Counted from the stretch's first letter, positions 1-8,697 are shown. The stretch is DNA of 48,878 nt from Branchiibius sp. NY16-3462-2 (GCF_001594145.1 NZ_LVCF01000039.1:1-48878), one strand, 5' to 3'. Notes: a model not told the origin generated them from the letters alone. Made by a program: numbers and translations.

Positions 1-447
1 CGGTTCGACGACGTCGACGGGTACCGGTTGACCGCGTTCGCGACCAACACCACCCGCGGGCAACTGGCGAACCTGGAGTTGCGGCACCGGCGGCGGGCGC
101 GGTGTGAGGACCGGATCCGGATCGCGAAGGACACCGGGCTGCGGAACTTGCCGCTGAAAGGGTTCACCGCCAACCAGATTTGGTGCGCCATCGTGATGCT
201 CGCGGCCGACCTGATCGCCTGGACCCAGCTGATCGGGTTCGACGCCGAGCACGAGGCACGCCGCTGGGAAAAGAAACTACGGTTACGGGTCTTCACGATC
301 CCGGCCGCTATCGCCCGGCACAGTCGCCGAATCCTGTTGCACATCAAGGAAACCGCAGCAAACGCCGACCTCGTAATCACTGCCTGGAAACGACTACACG
401 ACCCCGCGCCGGCAGCGACCGCGCCGGCAGCGACCGCGCCGGGGTGA
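1..447 (+). CDS. IS1380-family transposase, C-terminal part (5' truncated by window edge)
   Basis: This is the C-terminal portion of a DDE transposase that moves its own insertion sequence by cut-and-paste. The frame is open from base 1. Visible blocks are GYRLTAFATN, a run RRRARCEDRIRIAKDTGLRNLP in which CEDRIR-KDTG-NLP is typical of IS1380 proteins from actinobacteria, and WCAIVMLAADLIAWTQ near residues 60-76. The catalytic aspartates expected upstream are not in the window; the glutamate of the R-C-E-D block may be the final catalytic residue. The tail carries a short duplicated Ala/Pro stretch (APAATAPAATAPG). It is followed by an IS end and then by an intact gene on the other strand. Confidence 0.8.
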   Translation, partial: RFDDVDGYRLTAFATNTTRGQLANLELRHRRRARCEDRIRIAKDTGLRNLPLKGFTANQIWCAIVMLAADLIAWTQLIGFDAEHEARRWEKKLRLRVFTIPAAIARHSRRILLHIKETAANADLVITAWKRLHDPAPAATAPAATAPG

Positions 448-620
448 CCACCGGCACCCGTCCCGACGACCCCGCACGACTACCGGCCACGTGGAAACCG
501 GCGCCCACCGCGAACGACATCGCGGGGACTTGTCACACCCATCAGGCAGAATCGACACCAGAACCGGCGATCACGCCGTCAACGACGGCACACGTCCGCC
601 CGATGAAAGATCGAGGCTAG
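1..620 (+). mobile_element. IS1380-type insertion sequence, right-hand part
   Basis: The open transposase frame enters from the left edge, so only the distal part of the element is in the window. After the transposase stop, 448-616 holds no gene. The sequence GATGAAAGATCGAGG around 602-616 directly abuts the CTAG that contains the stop codon of the next gene, so it is a plausible IS end, and CTAG could be a 4-bp target duplication. The left end is not visible, so the inverted repeats and duplication cannot be confirmed. Confidence 0.55.
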
Positions 621-1009
621 TCCTCCGGTGGCACCTCGGCGCGACGGAACGGCTTGGCCTGCACCGGCTTGCCGTTGCAGTGCAGCGACATGTTGCAGCG
701 GCTCGGTGCCGTGCTGGAGTACATCTGCCAGCGTCCGCACACCGGGCAGATCGCCACCTTCGACTTGGGACGCAGAAGACCCAGGACATGGGTGTTGGCG
801 TTGACCAGCGACATCTGGGTGTCCGTCAGCCGCAACGGCTCTGGCAGCACCCCGTCCAGGTCGGCCCAGCACGTCACCTTCGCTGCCGCCAGCACCGAGA
901 TACCCAACCCGATGCCGTGCAGCATCGAGCGAACGTGCTCCGGCAACGGGGTAGCGGACTGGTTCACCTCGGGGGCGGTGAACCAGATCGGCTTGGTGGC
1001 TTCGGACAT
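617..1009 (-). CDS. hypothetical protein with a CxxC zinc-ribbon-like segment
   Basis: A 130-residue protein of unknown function. Near residues 87-112 it has CPVCGRW followed after about 12 residues by further cysteines (SRCNMSLHC), a spacing that suggests a small metal-binding ribbon. There is no signal peptide or membrane segment. The ATG at 1009 is fixed by the conserved promoter-like motif CGTCGCACCGT, which ends 6 nt upstream. Its stop codon lies exactly at the edge of the IS, so the gene seems intact although the IS landed next to it. Its own promoter motif makes it a member of the same regulon as the helicases that follow. Confidence 0.6.
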   Translation of the reverse strand: MSEATKPIWFTAPEVNQSATPLPEHVRSMLHGIGLGISVLAAAKVTCWADLDGVLPEPLRLTDTQMSLVNANTHVLGLLRPKSKVAICPVCGRWQMYSSTAPSRCNMSLHCNGKPVQAKPFRRAEVPPED

Positions 1010-1015
1010 GGGCGA

Positions 1016-1026
1016 ACGGTGCGACG
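1016..1026 (-). promoter_or_regulatory. start-associated motif, copy 1
   Basis: CGTCGCACCGT read on the minus strand, 6 nt before the ATG at 1009. It is one of 18 copies in the window. No Shine-Dalgarno sequence lies between motif and start, which suggests a leaderless transcript. Confidence 0.7.
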
Positions 1027-1041
1027 CGCCGACCGGGCGGT

Positions 1042-1620
1042 TTAGAAGTTGTCCAGGTCGAAGTCCGGGACCGGCATCGCGCCGACGAGCGCTGGTTCCT
1101 GCTCGAACGCAGGCTCGGGCTGAACAACCGGCTCGGCGACGGGCTCGAGCTCGTCAGGCATAACCTCCGGCTCCGGGTCAGGTTCGGTCGACAGGAAGGC
1201 ATCCACCGGGTTCGGCTGGGGCGCTGGTGCGGTGCCCACCGCAGCGGGTTCGGTTTCAGCAAGCTCAACAACGGGCTGCTCGGTCTTGGTGGCGCGCGGC
1301 TTGCGCGCGGCCTTCGGCTTGGCAGCAGGCTTCGCCGGGGCAGAACCAACCTTCCGCATCAACGCGACTCCCAGCAGCGCGGTTGTCTCGTCGCCGTGCA
1401 GCACGGCAGCGACCGCCGTACCCGTGGCGAAGTCGAAACGGGACGCGATCAGCAGCGCATCGAACTCGTCCAGTCCGGACGCGGGAACGCCGCCCTCGAT
1501 TAGCCGGGTAGCCAGATCCAGGTCGCCTTCGGCGATTGCCACGACGACGCGGCCGGTCTTGAACGGGACAGTCTCAATGGCGTCGATCAGGTCAACGCTC
1601 TGGTCGGAAAGATTGCTCAT
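1042..1620 (-). CDS. hypothetical protein with acidic, Pro/Glu-rich tail
   Basis: A 192-residue protein that I do not recognise. Residues 1-95 look globular (MSNLSDQSVDLIDAIE at the start). A basic Ala/Lys/Pro stretch follows (KPAAKPKAARKPRATK), resembling an AT-hook or histone-like linker. The C-terminal half is low complexity and rich in Pro, Glu and Val, ending FDLDNF. Such a charged tail with a short acidic tip is common in DNA-associated accessory factors, but this is only a resemblance. The start is set at 1620 by the 11-bp motif 6 nt upstream; an in-frame start at 1665 would read through the motif and is not favoured. It is divergent from the RecG-like helicase. Confidence 0.6.
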   Translation of the reverse strand: MSNLSDQSVDLIDAIETVPFKTGRVVVAIAEGDLDLATRLIEGGVPASGLDEFDALLIASRFDFATGTAVAAVLHGDETTALLGVALMRKVGSAPAKPAAKPKAARKPRATKTEQPVVELAETEPAAVGTAPAPQPNPVDAFLSTEPDPEPEVMPDELEPVAEPVVQPEPAFEQEPALVGAMPVPDFDLDNF

Positions 1621-1626
1621 GCCGCT

Positions 1627-1637
1627 ACGGTGCGACG
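1627..1637 (-). promoter_or_regulatory. start-associated motif, copy 2
   Basis: CGTCGCACCGT on the minus strand, 6 nt before the ATG at 1620. A GCGATG block (1658-1663) lies exactly 20 nt upstream, as in the copies at 7124 and 25584. Confidence 0.75.
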
Positions 1638-1688
1638 GCTCTTCGCTGCGCTCGGCCCATCGCATAGCCGAAGCTGCTTACGACGCTG

Positions 1689-1699
1689 CGTCGCACCGT
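1689..1699 (+). promoter_or_regulatory. start-associated motif, copy 3
   Basis: CGTCGCACCGT on the plus strand, 6 nt before the GTG at 1706. It forms a divergent pair with the copy at 1627-1637. Confidence 0.75.
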
Positions 1700-1705
1700 C
1701 TCTTG

Positions 1706-4396
1706 GTGAACTACCCGATCGTCCCCGACAACGCTCCGCTGGCAATCGTCACCGGCACCACGCAGTCGCCGCGGATTGTGCTGGAGTCCATCCCTGAGCG
1801 ACTGCGGCCTTGGGCGCTGACGCTGGGAGCGACACTTACCGACGACGGGCGATTCTGCTTGGACCGCGGACAACGACTGGACGCCGCGTTCGAGCAGGCC
1901 GGGTTGATCGTCGTCGACGAAGCTGGTGAGCAAGCCGAAGTCGGCGACCTGGAATTGCCCTTGGTTGTCGTGTCTGGTCAGGTCGTCGAGATCTACCCGC
2001 GCCTGATGCCGGTGGCCGACGTCGGCGCGGCCCTGCCCGGCGCCATCTGGGACGCCGCGCAGGGTCGGTTCGAGATGCTGCTACCCGATGGCGGGATGGA
2101 CGCTGCGCTGCGCGCCGTGCTGGAGAAGTGGACATGGTGGTACCGCCCGGTGGCGGCGCCAACTCCTGCGGCAGCGTTGCGACAGCCGCAGCCTCACCGC
2201 AGCGTAGGGGCCGCCCCGGTGCCTTTCGACACAGACGGAACCGTCGCTGCGCTGCACGGGGTGTCGATGTCCGACCTGGACGCCGTCGACCCGACCACGG
2301 TCGCCGGGCTCGCCGGAATGGGGATTGTGTCCGCGTACGACCTCCTCCACACGGTGCCCCGCGGTTACCTGGACCGCTCCAACCCCCAACCGGTCGATCG
2401 TTGCAGCGTCGGAGAACAGGTCGCGTTCGTCGGTGAGGTTGTCTCCGTGAAGACGCCGCCACGAGGAAGCAGCGGAGCCTCGATCGTGAAAGTCCGCGAC
2501 ACCGGCTCGGCCCACAAGCAGCAAGTGAGCCTGACGTGGTTCAACGCGGCCTGGATCGCCAAGAAGTTCCGAGTGGGGGACCGCCTGCTGGTCTCCGGCG
2601 TGCTGGGGGAGTGGGTCAGCCAGTCGGGCTATTGCGCCCTGCAAGTGCGAAACCCTATCTGTGACCGCATCGACGGTGACGGGTCTGACATGACCAACGC
2701 CGTCATTGGGGTGTACCCGGCATCCGGCAAGCATGGGGTCACCACTTGGAGCGTGCGACGGGCAGCGAAGGAGGCCGCGCAACGGTTGCCGCCCACGACG
2801 GACCCGGTACCGCGCAACATGACGCTGGCCCGTGGCCTGCCTGACCGGCACACGGCCCTGGTCGACCTGCACTTGCCGGCGACCATGAGGCACGCCCAGT
2901 CTGCCCGTCGCAGAATCGCGTACGACGAACTGCTGCGCTGGCAACTAGCACTGGCCGGGTCTCATCGAGCGTTGGGTGCATCCGCGGGTATCGCGCATGT
3001 CGCACGGGGCGAGTTGTGGGCGAAAGTGCTTGGCGTGCTGCCGTACTCATTGACCGGCGCGCAGCAACGCTCGGTCTCGGAGATCGCCGCCGACCTAAGC
3101 GCGCCACACCCGATGAACCGGCTGCTGCAAGGAGAGGTCGGCTCGGGCAAGACCTTGGTCAGCCTCCTGGCGATGCTTCACGCGGTCGATGCCGGATCCA
3201 GCGCCGCACTGATGGCACCCACGGAAGCCCTTGCGGCACAGCACCATCGAGACTTCGCCGAGCTCGCTGACGGTATCGAACTAACAGACAGCGACGGCGT
3301 CACACGCCCGGTGCGGGTTGAACTGTTGACGAACAAGATCACTGGCCGAGCCCGCAAACAGGTACTGGCCGGGTTGGCCGACGGGTCCGTAGACATCGTC
3401 GTCGGCACCAGTTCGTTGCTGGCCGAGCAAGTGCAGTTCCACCGGCTCGGGCTCGTGGTGGTCGATGAGCAGCATCGGTTCGGAGTGGAGCAGCGAAAGG
3501 CGTTGACGGACAAAGCAACCGGGGGAGCTATCCCTGACCTGCTGGTGATGACGGCAACGCCTGTGCCGCGCACCGCGCTGATCACGGCTTTCGGCGACCT
3601 GGACGTGTCGGTGCTGGACGAACTACCTCCGGGCCGCTCACCGATCGTGACGCACTGCGTCGACCCTGACCAGTTGACCAACGCCGGATCTGCGGTGTGG
3701 GCCAGCGTGACCCAGGCGTTGAACGATGGCCGCCAGGTGTTCGTGGTGACTCCGAGCATCGCCGACTCCGAAGCCAAGTCGGCCAAGGGTGCCGATGTGA
3801 TGGCGGCAGAAGTGTCGACGTTGCTGCCGGGCCGCCGGATCGGGGTCGCGCACGGCAAGCAGACGCCGGCGGAGCGCTCCGCGGTGATGGACGCGATGCG
3901 CGCTGGCACGTTGGATGTGCTCGTGGCGACCAGCGTCATCGAGGTCGGTGTCAATATCCCGAACGCGACCGTGATGGTGGTGACCGGCGCCGAACACTTT
4001 GGCATCACCCAGTTGCACCAGTTGCGCGGCCGGGTGGGGCGCGGACAGCACGCTGGTAAGTGCTGGTTGGTCCCGTCCAAACCCGCCTCGACGCTGGCCG
4101 ATTCGTCACAGTCCCGTTTGCAGGCACTCGTCGACTCCACAGACGGGTTCGAGCTCGCACGCCGCGACCTGGCCATTCGTGGGGCCGGATCACTCACGGG
4201 CACCAAACAGTCCGGCAAGGCGGGCGACCTGAAAGTGGCCGACCTACTGACCGACACCGACCTCATCGAATGGTCCCGCGCCGACGCGCAAGGGCTGATC
4301 GAATCCGACCCTCAACTGCGCCGGCACCCCACGTTGCGGGCCGAAATCGAAGACGTGATCGGCCAAGACGGGATCGACTGGCTCGGAACTCGCTGA
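1706..4396 (+). CDS. RecG-like superfamily 2 DNA helicase with N-terminal extension
   Basis: An 896-residue ATP-dependent DNA translocase resembling RecG, which remodels forks and branched DNA. Seen here: an OB-fold-like wedge region (about residues 230-320, VGEQVAFVGEVVSVK), Walker A GEVGSGKT near residue 476, DEQH motif II near 585, TATPVPRT, then a second RecA-like domain with QLRGRVGRG. Both ATPase lobes seem complete. About 200 N-terminal residues have no counterpart in ordinary RecG, so this is an element-specific variant rather than the housekeeping gene. The GTG start at 1706 is chosen from the promoter motif 6 nt upstream; the frame is open to 1232 but that part overlaps the divergent gene. 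It ends in a strong bidirectional terminator. Confidence 0.85.
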   Translation: MNYPIVPDNAPLAIVTGTTQSPRIVLESIPERLRPWALTLGATLTDDGRFCLDRGQRLDAAFEQAGLIVVDEAGEQAEVGDLELPLVVVSGQVVEIYPRLMPVADVGAALPGAIWDAAQGRFEMLLPDGGMDAALRAVLEKWTWWYRPVAAPTPAAALRQPQPHRSVGAAPVPFDTDGTVAALHGVSMSDLDAVDPTTVAGLAGMGIVSAYDLLHTVPRGYLDRSNPQPVDRCSVGEQVAFVGEVVSVKTPPRGSSGASIVKVRDTGSAHKQQVSLTWFNAAWIAKKFRVGDRLLVSGVLGEWVSQSGYCALQVRNPICDRIDGDGSDMTNAVIGVYPASGKHGVTTWSVRRAAKEAAQRLPPTTDPVPRNMTLARGLPDRHTALVDLHLPATMRHAQSARRRIAYDELLRWQLALAGSHRALGASAGIAHVARGELWAKVLGVLPYSLTGAQQRSVSEIAADLSAPHPMNRLLQGEVGSGKTLVSLLAMLHAVDAGSSAALMAPTEALAAQHHRDFAELADGIELTDSDGVTRPVRVELLTNKITGRARKQVLAGLADGSVDIVVGTSSLLAEQVQFHRLGLVVVDEQHRFGVEQRKALTDKATGGAIPDLLVMTATPVPRTALITAFGDLDVSVLDELPPGRSPIVTHCVDPDQLTNAGSAVWASVTQALNDGRQVFVVTPSIADSEAKSAKGADVMAAEVSTLLPGRRIGVAHGKQTPAERSAVMDAMRAGTLDVLVATSVIEVGVNIPNATVMVVTGAEHFGITQLHQLRGRVGRGQHAGKCWLVPSKPASTLADSSQSRLQALVDSTDGFELARRDLAIRGAGSLTGTKQSGKAGDLKVADLLTDTDLIEWSRADAQGLIESDPQLRRHPTLRAEIEDVIGQDGIDWLGTR

Positions 4397-4402
4397 GCAA
4401 AA

Positions 4403-4448
4403 GACACCGCCCACCCCGGCTTGGCTCTCGCGCGGGGTGGGCGGTGTC
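4403..4448. terminator. bidirectional hairpin terminator
   Basis: Perfect 15-bp inverted repeat: GACACCGCCCACCCC at 4403-4417 and its complement at 4434-4448, with a 16-nt loop. It sits between the converging stops at 4396 (plus) and 4461 (minus), where a shared terminator is expected. Confidence 0.85.
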
Positions 4449-4460
4449 GGCTTGGTAGGG

Positions 4461-5612
4461 TCAGGCAGCCCGGCGCAGTAGACCAATCTCCGCCAGACGG
4501 TCAGCGAACTCGTCACGTACCGCGGCAGGGATCTTTCTGCCCTCGGGGATGTTCGTCAGCAGCTTGCGGGCGAAAGTCCACGTCTTGTCGGGGAACCCGG
4601 CCTGCGAGCCAGCCAAGGCCAGGGCCAGAGCCTTGGACCAGGTCGCCCCGGTGGCGTCGTCCTGCGACAACGCCAGGACCGACTGACCCAGCGCCCACAC
4701 GACGTCCGGCTCGATCCGGGCCCAGTCGACGCTGGCCGGGTTGGCCAGCGCGGCCCGCGGATCGAGCAGGCGGTTCGTCCGCAGGAACTCGCGGAACTGC
4801 CGGTGCGCCGCATCACCGACCAGGCCCTTGACTGTCGCCGCGATAGCGTCCGCGTCGTCGGGGTGCAGGTTCGCTAGGACGTCGACCGTCTTAGTCCACG
4901 ACCGCAGGCTCGGCCACGGACCCGAGCACGCCGACACATCGTCAGGGGTCGCATCGCGCATCGAGGGAACCTGACGCAGGAACGAAGCGACCTGCGTGGA
5001 CCAGAACAACCGGCTCGGGACGTCGCCACCGGGGGCCAACTCGTCCATCGAGGGCACCGGCATGTCGGTGAACCCGGCCACCAAACCGTTCGCCCAGGAG
5101 TCGAAGTCGGTGACCCATTCCAGGTGCAGCATCCGGTTCGCCACTGCCGCAGGCAATTCCACCGCGCCGGTCGCGACACTCGGAGGGTTGATCGCCGCGA
5201 TGATCGCGGTGTTGGCAGGCAACGGGGTGTCGCCCACCCACCTTTCCTCCAGCACCCGGTGCATCGCCTTCATGGTGTCCTCCGAGGCGTGGTTCAACTC
5301 GTCCAGGAACAGCCCCGGACCCTTGCCGGACTCGCCCGCCTTGACCAGTCGCATCGCCCAGCCGAGCGCGGCGTAACCCGTGAAGCCTTCGACGGTCTCG
5401 ACCGGTAAGCCCAGGAAGTCCGAAGGCTCCCGGTTGCCGCCGCTGACGACCTCCAAGTGATGGCCCCACGCGGACAGCCAGTTCGATAAGGTTGCCGACT
5501 TCGTTTGGCCAGGGTTGGACGAGAACACGATCGGGCAACCGCCCTTGATCGCGGCGGCAGTCACGCGCATGGTCACGGTGCCGGGGAACGAGGTTCGCTT
5601 CGTAGTAGTCAT
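4461..5612 (-). CDS. MoxR-type AAA+ ATPase
   Basis: A 383-residue AAA+ ATPase of the MoxR/CbbQ kind, which typically act as chaperones that remodel a partner VWA protein. The P-loop near residues 30-38 reads SSNPGQTKSA, with T where most Walker A loops have G before the K. Walker B is GLFLDELNHA near residue 100, and a sensor-1-like AAINPPS follows. The C-terminal part is alpha-helical. It is followed on the same strand by a VWA protein with a HExxH-type motif, the classic MoxR/VWA pairing, although each gene has its own promoter motif. The ATG at 5612 lies 6 nt after the motif. The P-loop change is worth a check, since it could weaken hydrolysis. Confidence 0.8.
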   Translation of the reverse strand: MTTTKRTSFPGTVTMRVTAAAIKGGCPIVFSSNPGQTKSATLSNWLSAWGHHLEVVSGGNREPSDFLGLPVETVEGFTGYAALGWAMRLVKAGESGKGPGLFLDELNHASEDTMKAMHRVLEERWVGDTPLPANTAIIAAINPPSVATGAVELPAAVANRMLHLEWVTDFDSWANGLVAGFTDMPVPSMDELAPGGDVPSRLFWSTQVASFLRQVPSMRDATPDDVSACSGPWPSLRSWTKTVDVLANLHPDDADAIAATVKGLVGDAAHRQFREFLRTNRLLDPRAALANPASVDWARIEPDVVWALGQSVLALSQDDATGATWSKALALALAGSQAGFPDKTWTFARKLLTNIPEGRKIPAAVRDEFADRLAEIGLLRRAA

Positions 5613-5618
5613 GCGCTT

Positions 5619-5629
5619 ACGGTGCGACG
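5619..5629 (-). promoter_or_regulatory. start-associated motif, copy 4
   Basis: CGTCGCACCGT on the minus strand, 6 nt before the ATG at 5612. Confidence 0.75.
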
Positions 5630-5806
5630 CGCGCTGTCTGTCCTCGACGCCGAGAGCGCCGAGGACGTGCTCGCCGTTGGCCGACGGGTGGCCCCGCGAG
5701 AGCGGGTCCGTCGGGCAACCACCAGATCGAGGTCACCACGTGCGGGCGGCGATGCCTTGCATCGGCCCGCACCGCCGCCGGAGACTCGGCTCCGGCGGCA
5801 GATAGC

Positions 5807-7117
5807 TCAGAAGTCGACGTAGACGACCTGTGCCCATTCCGGGGTCGGCATCCCACCGTCCGCTTGGGTGCCGGTGATCGCGATGATCACCGGGAACGGG
5901 GGAGCCTCCGACGGCCAGTAGGTGCCACCGTCGGTGCCGACGATCACCAGCGACGGCAGCGGCTTCATCTGCGCTGCACGGACCAGACCTGCACCCATGT
6001 CGGTGCCACCCCGGCCCTGCACGGCGTTCAGTGTGTCGAGCCCGGCGTACGGGCGCGGCTCGTACGCGACAGAGTCAACGTCGATCACTTGGAGCCGGTT
6101 ACCTTTGATACCAGCGGCTTTGGACACGCCCTCAACTTCGTTACCGATCGCGTTCAACTCAGCCACGCTCATCGACCCCGACGTGTCCCGCACAAAAACC
6201 ACGTCCAAAGTCGGCTTCACCTGGCCAGGCAGGATCAACTTGCGGCCACCCAGGGTCGCGTTGTGACGGCGACGGTTACGCCGCGTCGGCGTCCGGTGAC
6301 CGCGGCCCGCGACGGCCAGGTTGCGCCGCACCGCCGACCGCAACACCTGCTGCCACGGCACCTTCGGTGGGGCAAGCCGCTGCTGCATTTCAGTGATCAT
6401 GCTTCCCGGGATGTCACCGCGGCCTTTGCGCACCGCATCGGAGATTTCGTGCGCCACAGCGTCCAGCGCAGCATCAACGTCAGCGCCCGACGAGCCACCG
6501 TAGCCCTCGCCCAACTCACCGCCGTCGTCGGGCAGTTCGCACGGCGCGGACTGCCCGCCGGAGGCCGAACCGCAGCCACGGAACGGCTGACCGTTTCCAT
6601 CGCCGGACTGGCCCTCGCCGCCGGACTGACCCTGCTGGCCCTGCTGGGACTGACGCGCGGCACGCTTGCCCCGGATCACGCCGTAGTAGTGCTCGGCGGT
6701 CAAGTGTTCCGGCTCACCCAGCGTGGCCGGCGTGATGAAGTTCGTGCAGTCGAAACCCAATGATTCCAGGTCGTCGTTGATCGCCGCGTCGCCCCCGGCG
6801 TTGAAGTCCCTCTGAGCCTGAGCGTCGTTGTCGGACAGACCAATCGCCCTCGCGCGGGCGTCGTGCTCCTGCCAGACGTGTCCGCACTCGTGCAGCAGAG
6901 CGAAGGCCAACTGCTCCTGCGGCCAGTCCGCCACAGCATCGAAGTTCACGTAGCAACGCAGCCGACTGTCCACGGCGAAAGAGTCAATCGACGTTGTGCG
7001 CACCGGCACGAACCGAAACAGGATCGGCGCCAGGTACGGCATCTTGTCGGCCGCGGCGTCACGCCACAGCGCAAACCGCGCCCGGTCCGCCTGGGAAGGG
7101 GTCTGAGTCGTCGTCAT
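5807..7117 (-). CDS. VWA-like protein with HECGH metallopeptidase-like domain
   Basis: A 436-residue protein of the predicted metal-dependent peptidase plus VWA-like kind (DUF2201-like). The N-terminal domain has LLHECGHVWQEH near residue 76, a HExxH-type zinc site. A long Gly/Gln/Ser-rich linker follows (about residues 150-200). The C-terminal domain begins LDVVFVRDTSGSM near residue 308, a MIDAS-type DxSxS metal site of a von Willebrand A fold. The family is usually paired with a MoxR ATPase, and one lies directly after it on the same strand. Substrate and role are unknown. The start at 7117 (MTTTQTPS) follows the promoter motif by 6 nt; an upstream in-frame ATG at 7162 would translate the motif. 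Confidence 0.8.
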   Translation of the reverse strand: MTTTQTPSQADRARFALWRDAAADKMPYLAPILFRFVPVRTTSIDSFAVDSRLRCYVNFDAVADWPQEQLAFALLHECGHVWQEHDARARAIGLSDNDAQAQRDFNAGGDAAINDDLESLGFDCTNFITPATLGEPEHLTAEHYYGVIRGKRAARQSQQGQQGQSGGEGQSGDGNGQPFRGCGSASGGQSAPCELPDDGGELGEGYGGSSGADVDAALDAVAHEISDAVRKGRGDIPGSMITEMQQRLAPPKVPWQQVLRSAVRRNLAVAGRGHRTPTRRNRRRHNATLGGRKLILPGQVKPTLDVVFVRDTSGSMSVAELNAIGNEVEGVSKAAGIKGNRLQVIDVDSVAYEPRPYAGLDTLNAVQGRGGTDMGAGLVRAAQMKPLPSLVIVGTDGGTYWPSEAPPFPVIIAITGTQADGGMPTPEWAQVVYVDF

Positions 7118-7123
7118 GCTGTT

Positions 7124-7134
7124 ACGGTGCGACG
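7124..7134 (-). promoter_or_regulatory. start-associated motif, copy 5, with extended upstream block
   Basis: CGTCGCACCGT on the minus strand, 6 nt before the ATG at 7117. Twenty nt upstream lies GGCGAAACCTGTGCGATG (minus strand, about 7155-7172), repeated exactly at the same spacing before the gene at 25601. Confidence 0.8.
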
Positions 7135-7249
7135 CAGCGGCGCTGTGCTTGCTGCATCGCACAGGTTTCGCCCGCCCGCGCTACGCGCAAACAGACGACA
7201 CCGATCGCGACGCGGGCCGCTGCGGCAGGCCCCGCGCTGGCCGACTCGG

Positions 7250-8335
7250 TTAGCGGGGTGCACCGGCCACGGCGAGTTCCAGCGGGACGTTCAGCGACTC
7301 GACGGCAGCCCCGTCGGTGACGGCGCGGCCGGACCATCGGGTACCGGAGTTGATCACCCCGTCAAATGTTCTCGGCTCGGCGGTCAGGAACAGTCCCTGC
7401 GGCATCGCCGCAGCCAGGCCCGCCTTCGAGGAGAACGACAGTTCCCCGCACAGGCGACCGTTGACGTAGGTGATGGCCCCTAGCGTTGCCCGGACTACCG
7501 GGTCGCCCGGTTGAGCGAACAGCAGGACGGAAGTGTCGGGCCGCAGTTTGCACGGGTCGTTGGGGTCGCCCAGCGGCACCGTGACGACCTTCGTGGACCG
7601 CTCGGTAACCTCGGTGCGCACGACTTCGCCGGATTCGATCGCTTCCTGACGGGCCAATTCGTCCATCGCCAGCGCGCCGTTCCACAGCGTCGCGATCGAG
7701 CACGACTTGCGGTACTGCTGCGCGGCGGCGCGGTTCGTGCGGGCGTAGGCCAGGTCGTCGGCGCGAAGCGCGAACTTGTCGATCGACGTCAGCAGCGAAC
7801 CCACCTTCGCGGTCAGGGTGCCATCGGTGCGGTGCTGCCACTTCGGGGTCACGATGCTGGCCAGCGAAGCAGCGACGCGCGATGGGTCGCTCTCACGCAC
7901 CCGCATGATTGTGGTCCATGTGGCCAACGTCGAATCCATCGTGTCTGGCAGCCAGTACGCCCGCTCCAACGCCTTCGTCAACACGACCTGGCGACCGGTT
8001 GCGGGGAAGCTGCCGGTGACCTCGATCGCGTGTGCGAGGTTGAGCAGGTTGTTGCGCTGCAACAGGCCAACCAGCGCCGCGCGCTCGGTCGGCGTCGGGA
8101 ACACCAGCCGATAGTCGAGCAGTGACGAGAGCGCCGCCTGCGGCAACGCTTTGCCACCCACCAGCACTTCCACCCCGCGAGGCGTGATCTGCACGATCGC
8201 ATCGCACTGGATCGCGCCAGCCCCGTACAGGGTCGGGGCGCAGCCGCCAAAAGCCGTGCGACGCAGGGGTAACCGGCCCGCGGCAACCGCCGTCGACGAC
8301 GCCGCGCGTTGAGTCTGAACATACGAATTGGTCAT
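7250..8335 (-). CDS. hypothetical protein, 361 residues
   Basis: Not recognised. It is a soluble protein without a signal peptide or clear membrane segment, Ala/Leu/Thr-rich, with a long helical middle and beta-rich ends. The start is at 8335 (MTNSYVQT), 6 nt downstream of the 11-bp motif; an in-frame extension to 8425 is not favoured because it would span the motif. It follows the VWA/MoxR pair in the order of transcription units and has its own promoter motif, so a link to that pair is only positional. Composition matches its neighbours, so it appears native to the element. Confidence 0.6.
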   Translation of the reverse strand: MTNSYVQTQRAASSTAVAAGRLPLRRTAFGGCAPTLYGAGAIQCDAIVQITPRGVEVLVGGKALPQAALSSLLDYRLVFPTPTERAALVGLLQRNNLLNLAHAIEVTGSFPATGRQVVLTKALERAYWLPDTMDSTLATWTTIMRVRESDPSRVAASLASIVTPKWQHRTDGTLTAKVGSLLTSIDKFALRADDLAYARTNRAAAQQYRKSCSIATLWNGALAMDELARQEAIESGEVVRTEVTERSTKVVTVPLGDPNDPCKLRPDTSVLLFAQPGDPVVRATLGAITYVNGRLCGELSFSSKAGLAAAMPQGLFLTAEPRTFDGVINSGTRWSGRAVTDGAAVESLNVPLELAVAGAPR

Positions 8336-8341
8336 GCCCGT

Positions 8342-8352
8342 ACGGTGCGACG
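8342..8352 (-). promoter_or_regulatory. start-associated motif, copy 6
   Basis: CGTCGCACCGT on the minus strand, 6 nt before the ATG at 8335. Confidence 0.75.
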
Positions 8353-8469
8353 GGCCGACCGCGCTGCGCGCGAACCGACGGAACCGATTGCGACGTCCCC
8401 ACGCTGGTCCGGCCGTCCATCGCAAACGCGGACGGGACCAAGCGCGCCGCTTGTACTAGACCGTGTCGG

Positions 8470-8697
8470 TCAGTTCCCGCAGAGCGGGCAACCGTCGGTC
8501 GGTCCGCCGGCGGGCACGCACATCGCAGCGGCCATCTCGACGCGGTTGCGGTTGTCGCCAACGAGTTCGATCCGCAAGTCCGCGACATGCACGTCGCCAT
8601 GCTGCGCTCGGGCGTCGGCCAAGCGCTGAGCCAGAACCGAGAACGCGCCGCGGACTGCGATAACGCCGTCGTTGATCTGGGTCGCCACGACGGTCAC
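8470..8697 (-). CDS. small protein with C-terminal CxxC
   Basis: A 75-residue protein starting at GTG 8697, which overlaps the helicase stop as GTGA, so it is translationally coupled to the helicase. It ends DGCPLCGN, with another cysteine about 15 residues earlier (AAAMCVPAGG), a possible half of a zinc site. The family is not recognised. The overlap suggests it acts together with the SF1 helicase. Confidence 0.5.
   Translation of the reverse strand: MTVVATQINDGVIAVRGAFSVLAQRLADARAQHGDVHVADLRIELVGDNRNRVEMAAAMCVPAGGPTDGCPLCGN

Noticed and set aside
3178..4266. 362-residue minus-strand open frame
   Set aside because: Antisense to the RecG-like helicase, with low-complexity Ser/Thr/Arg translation.
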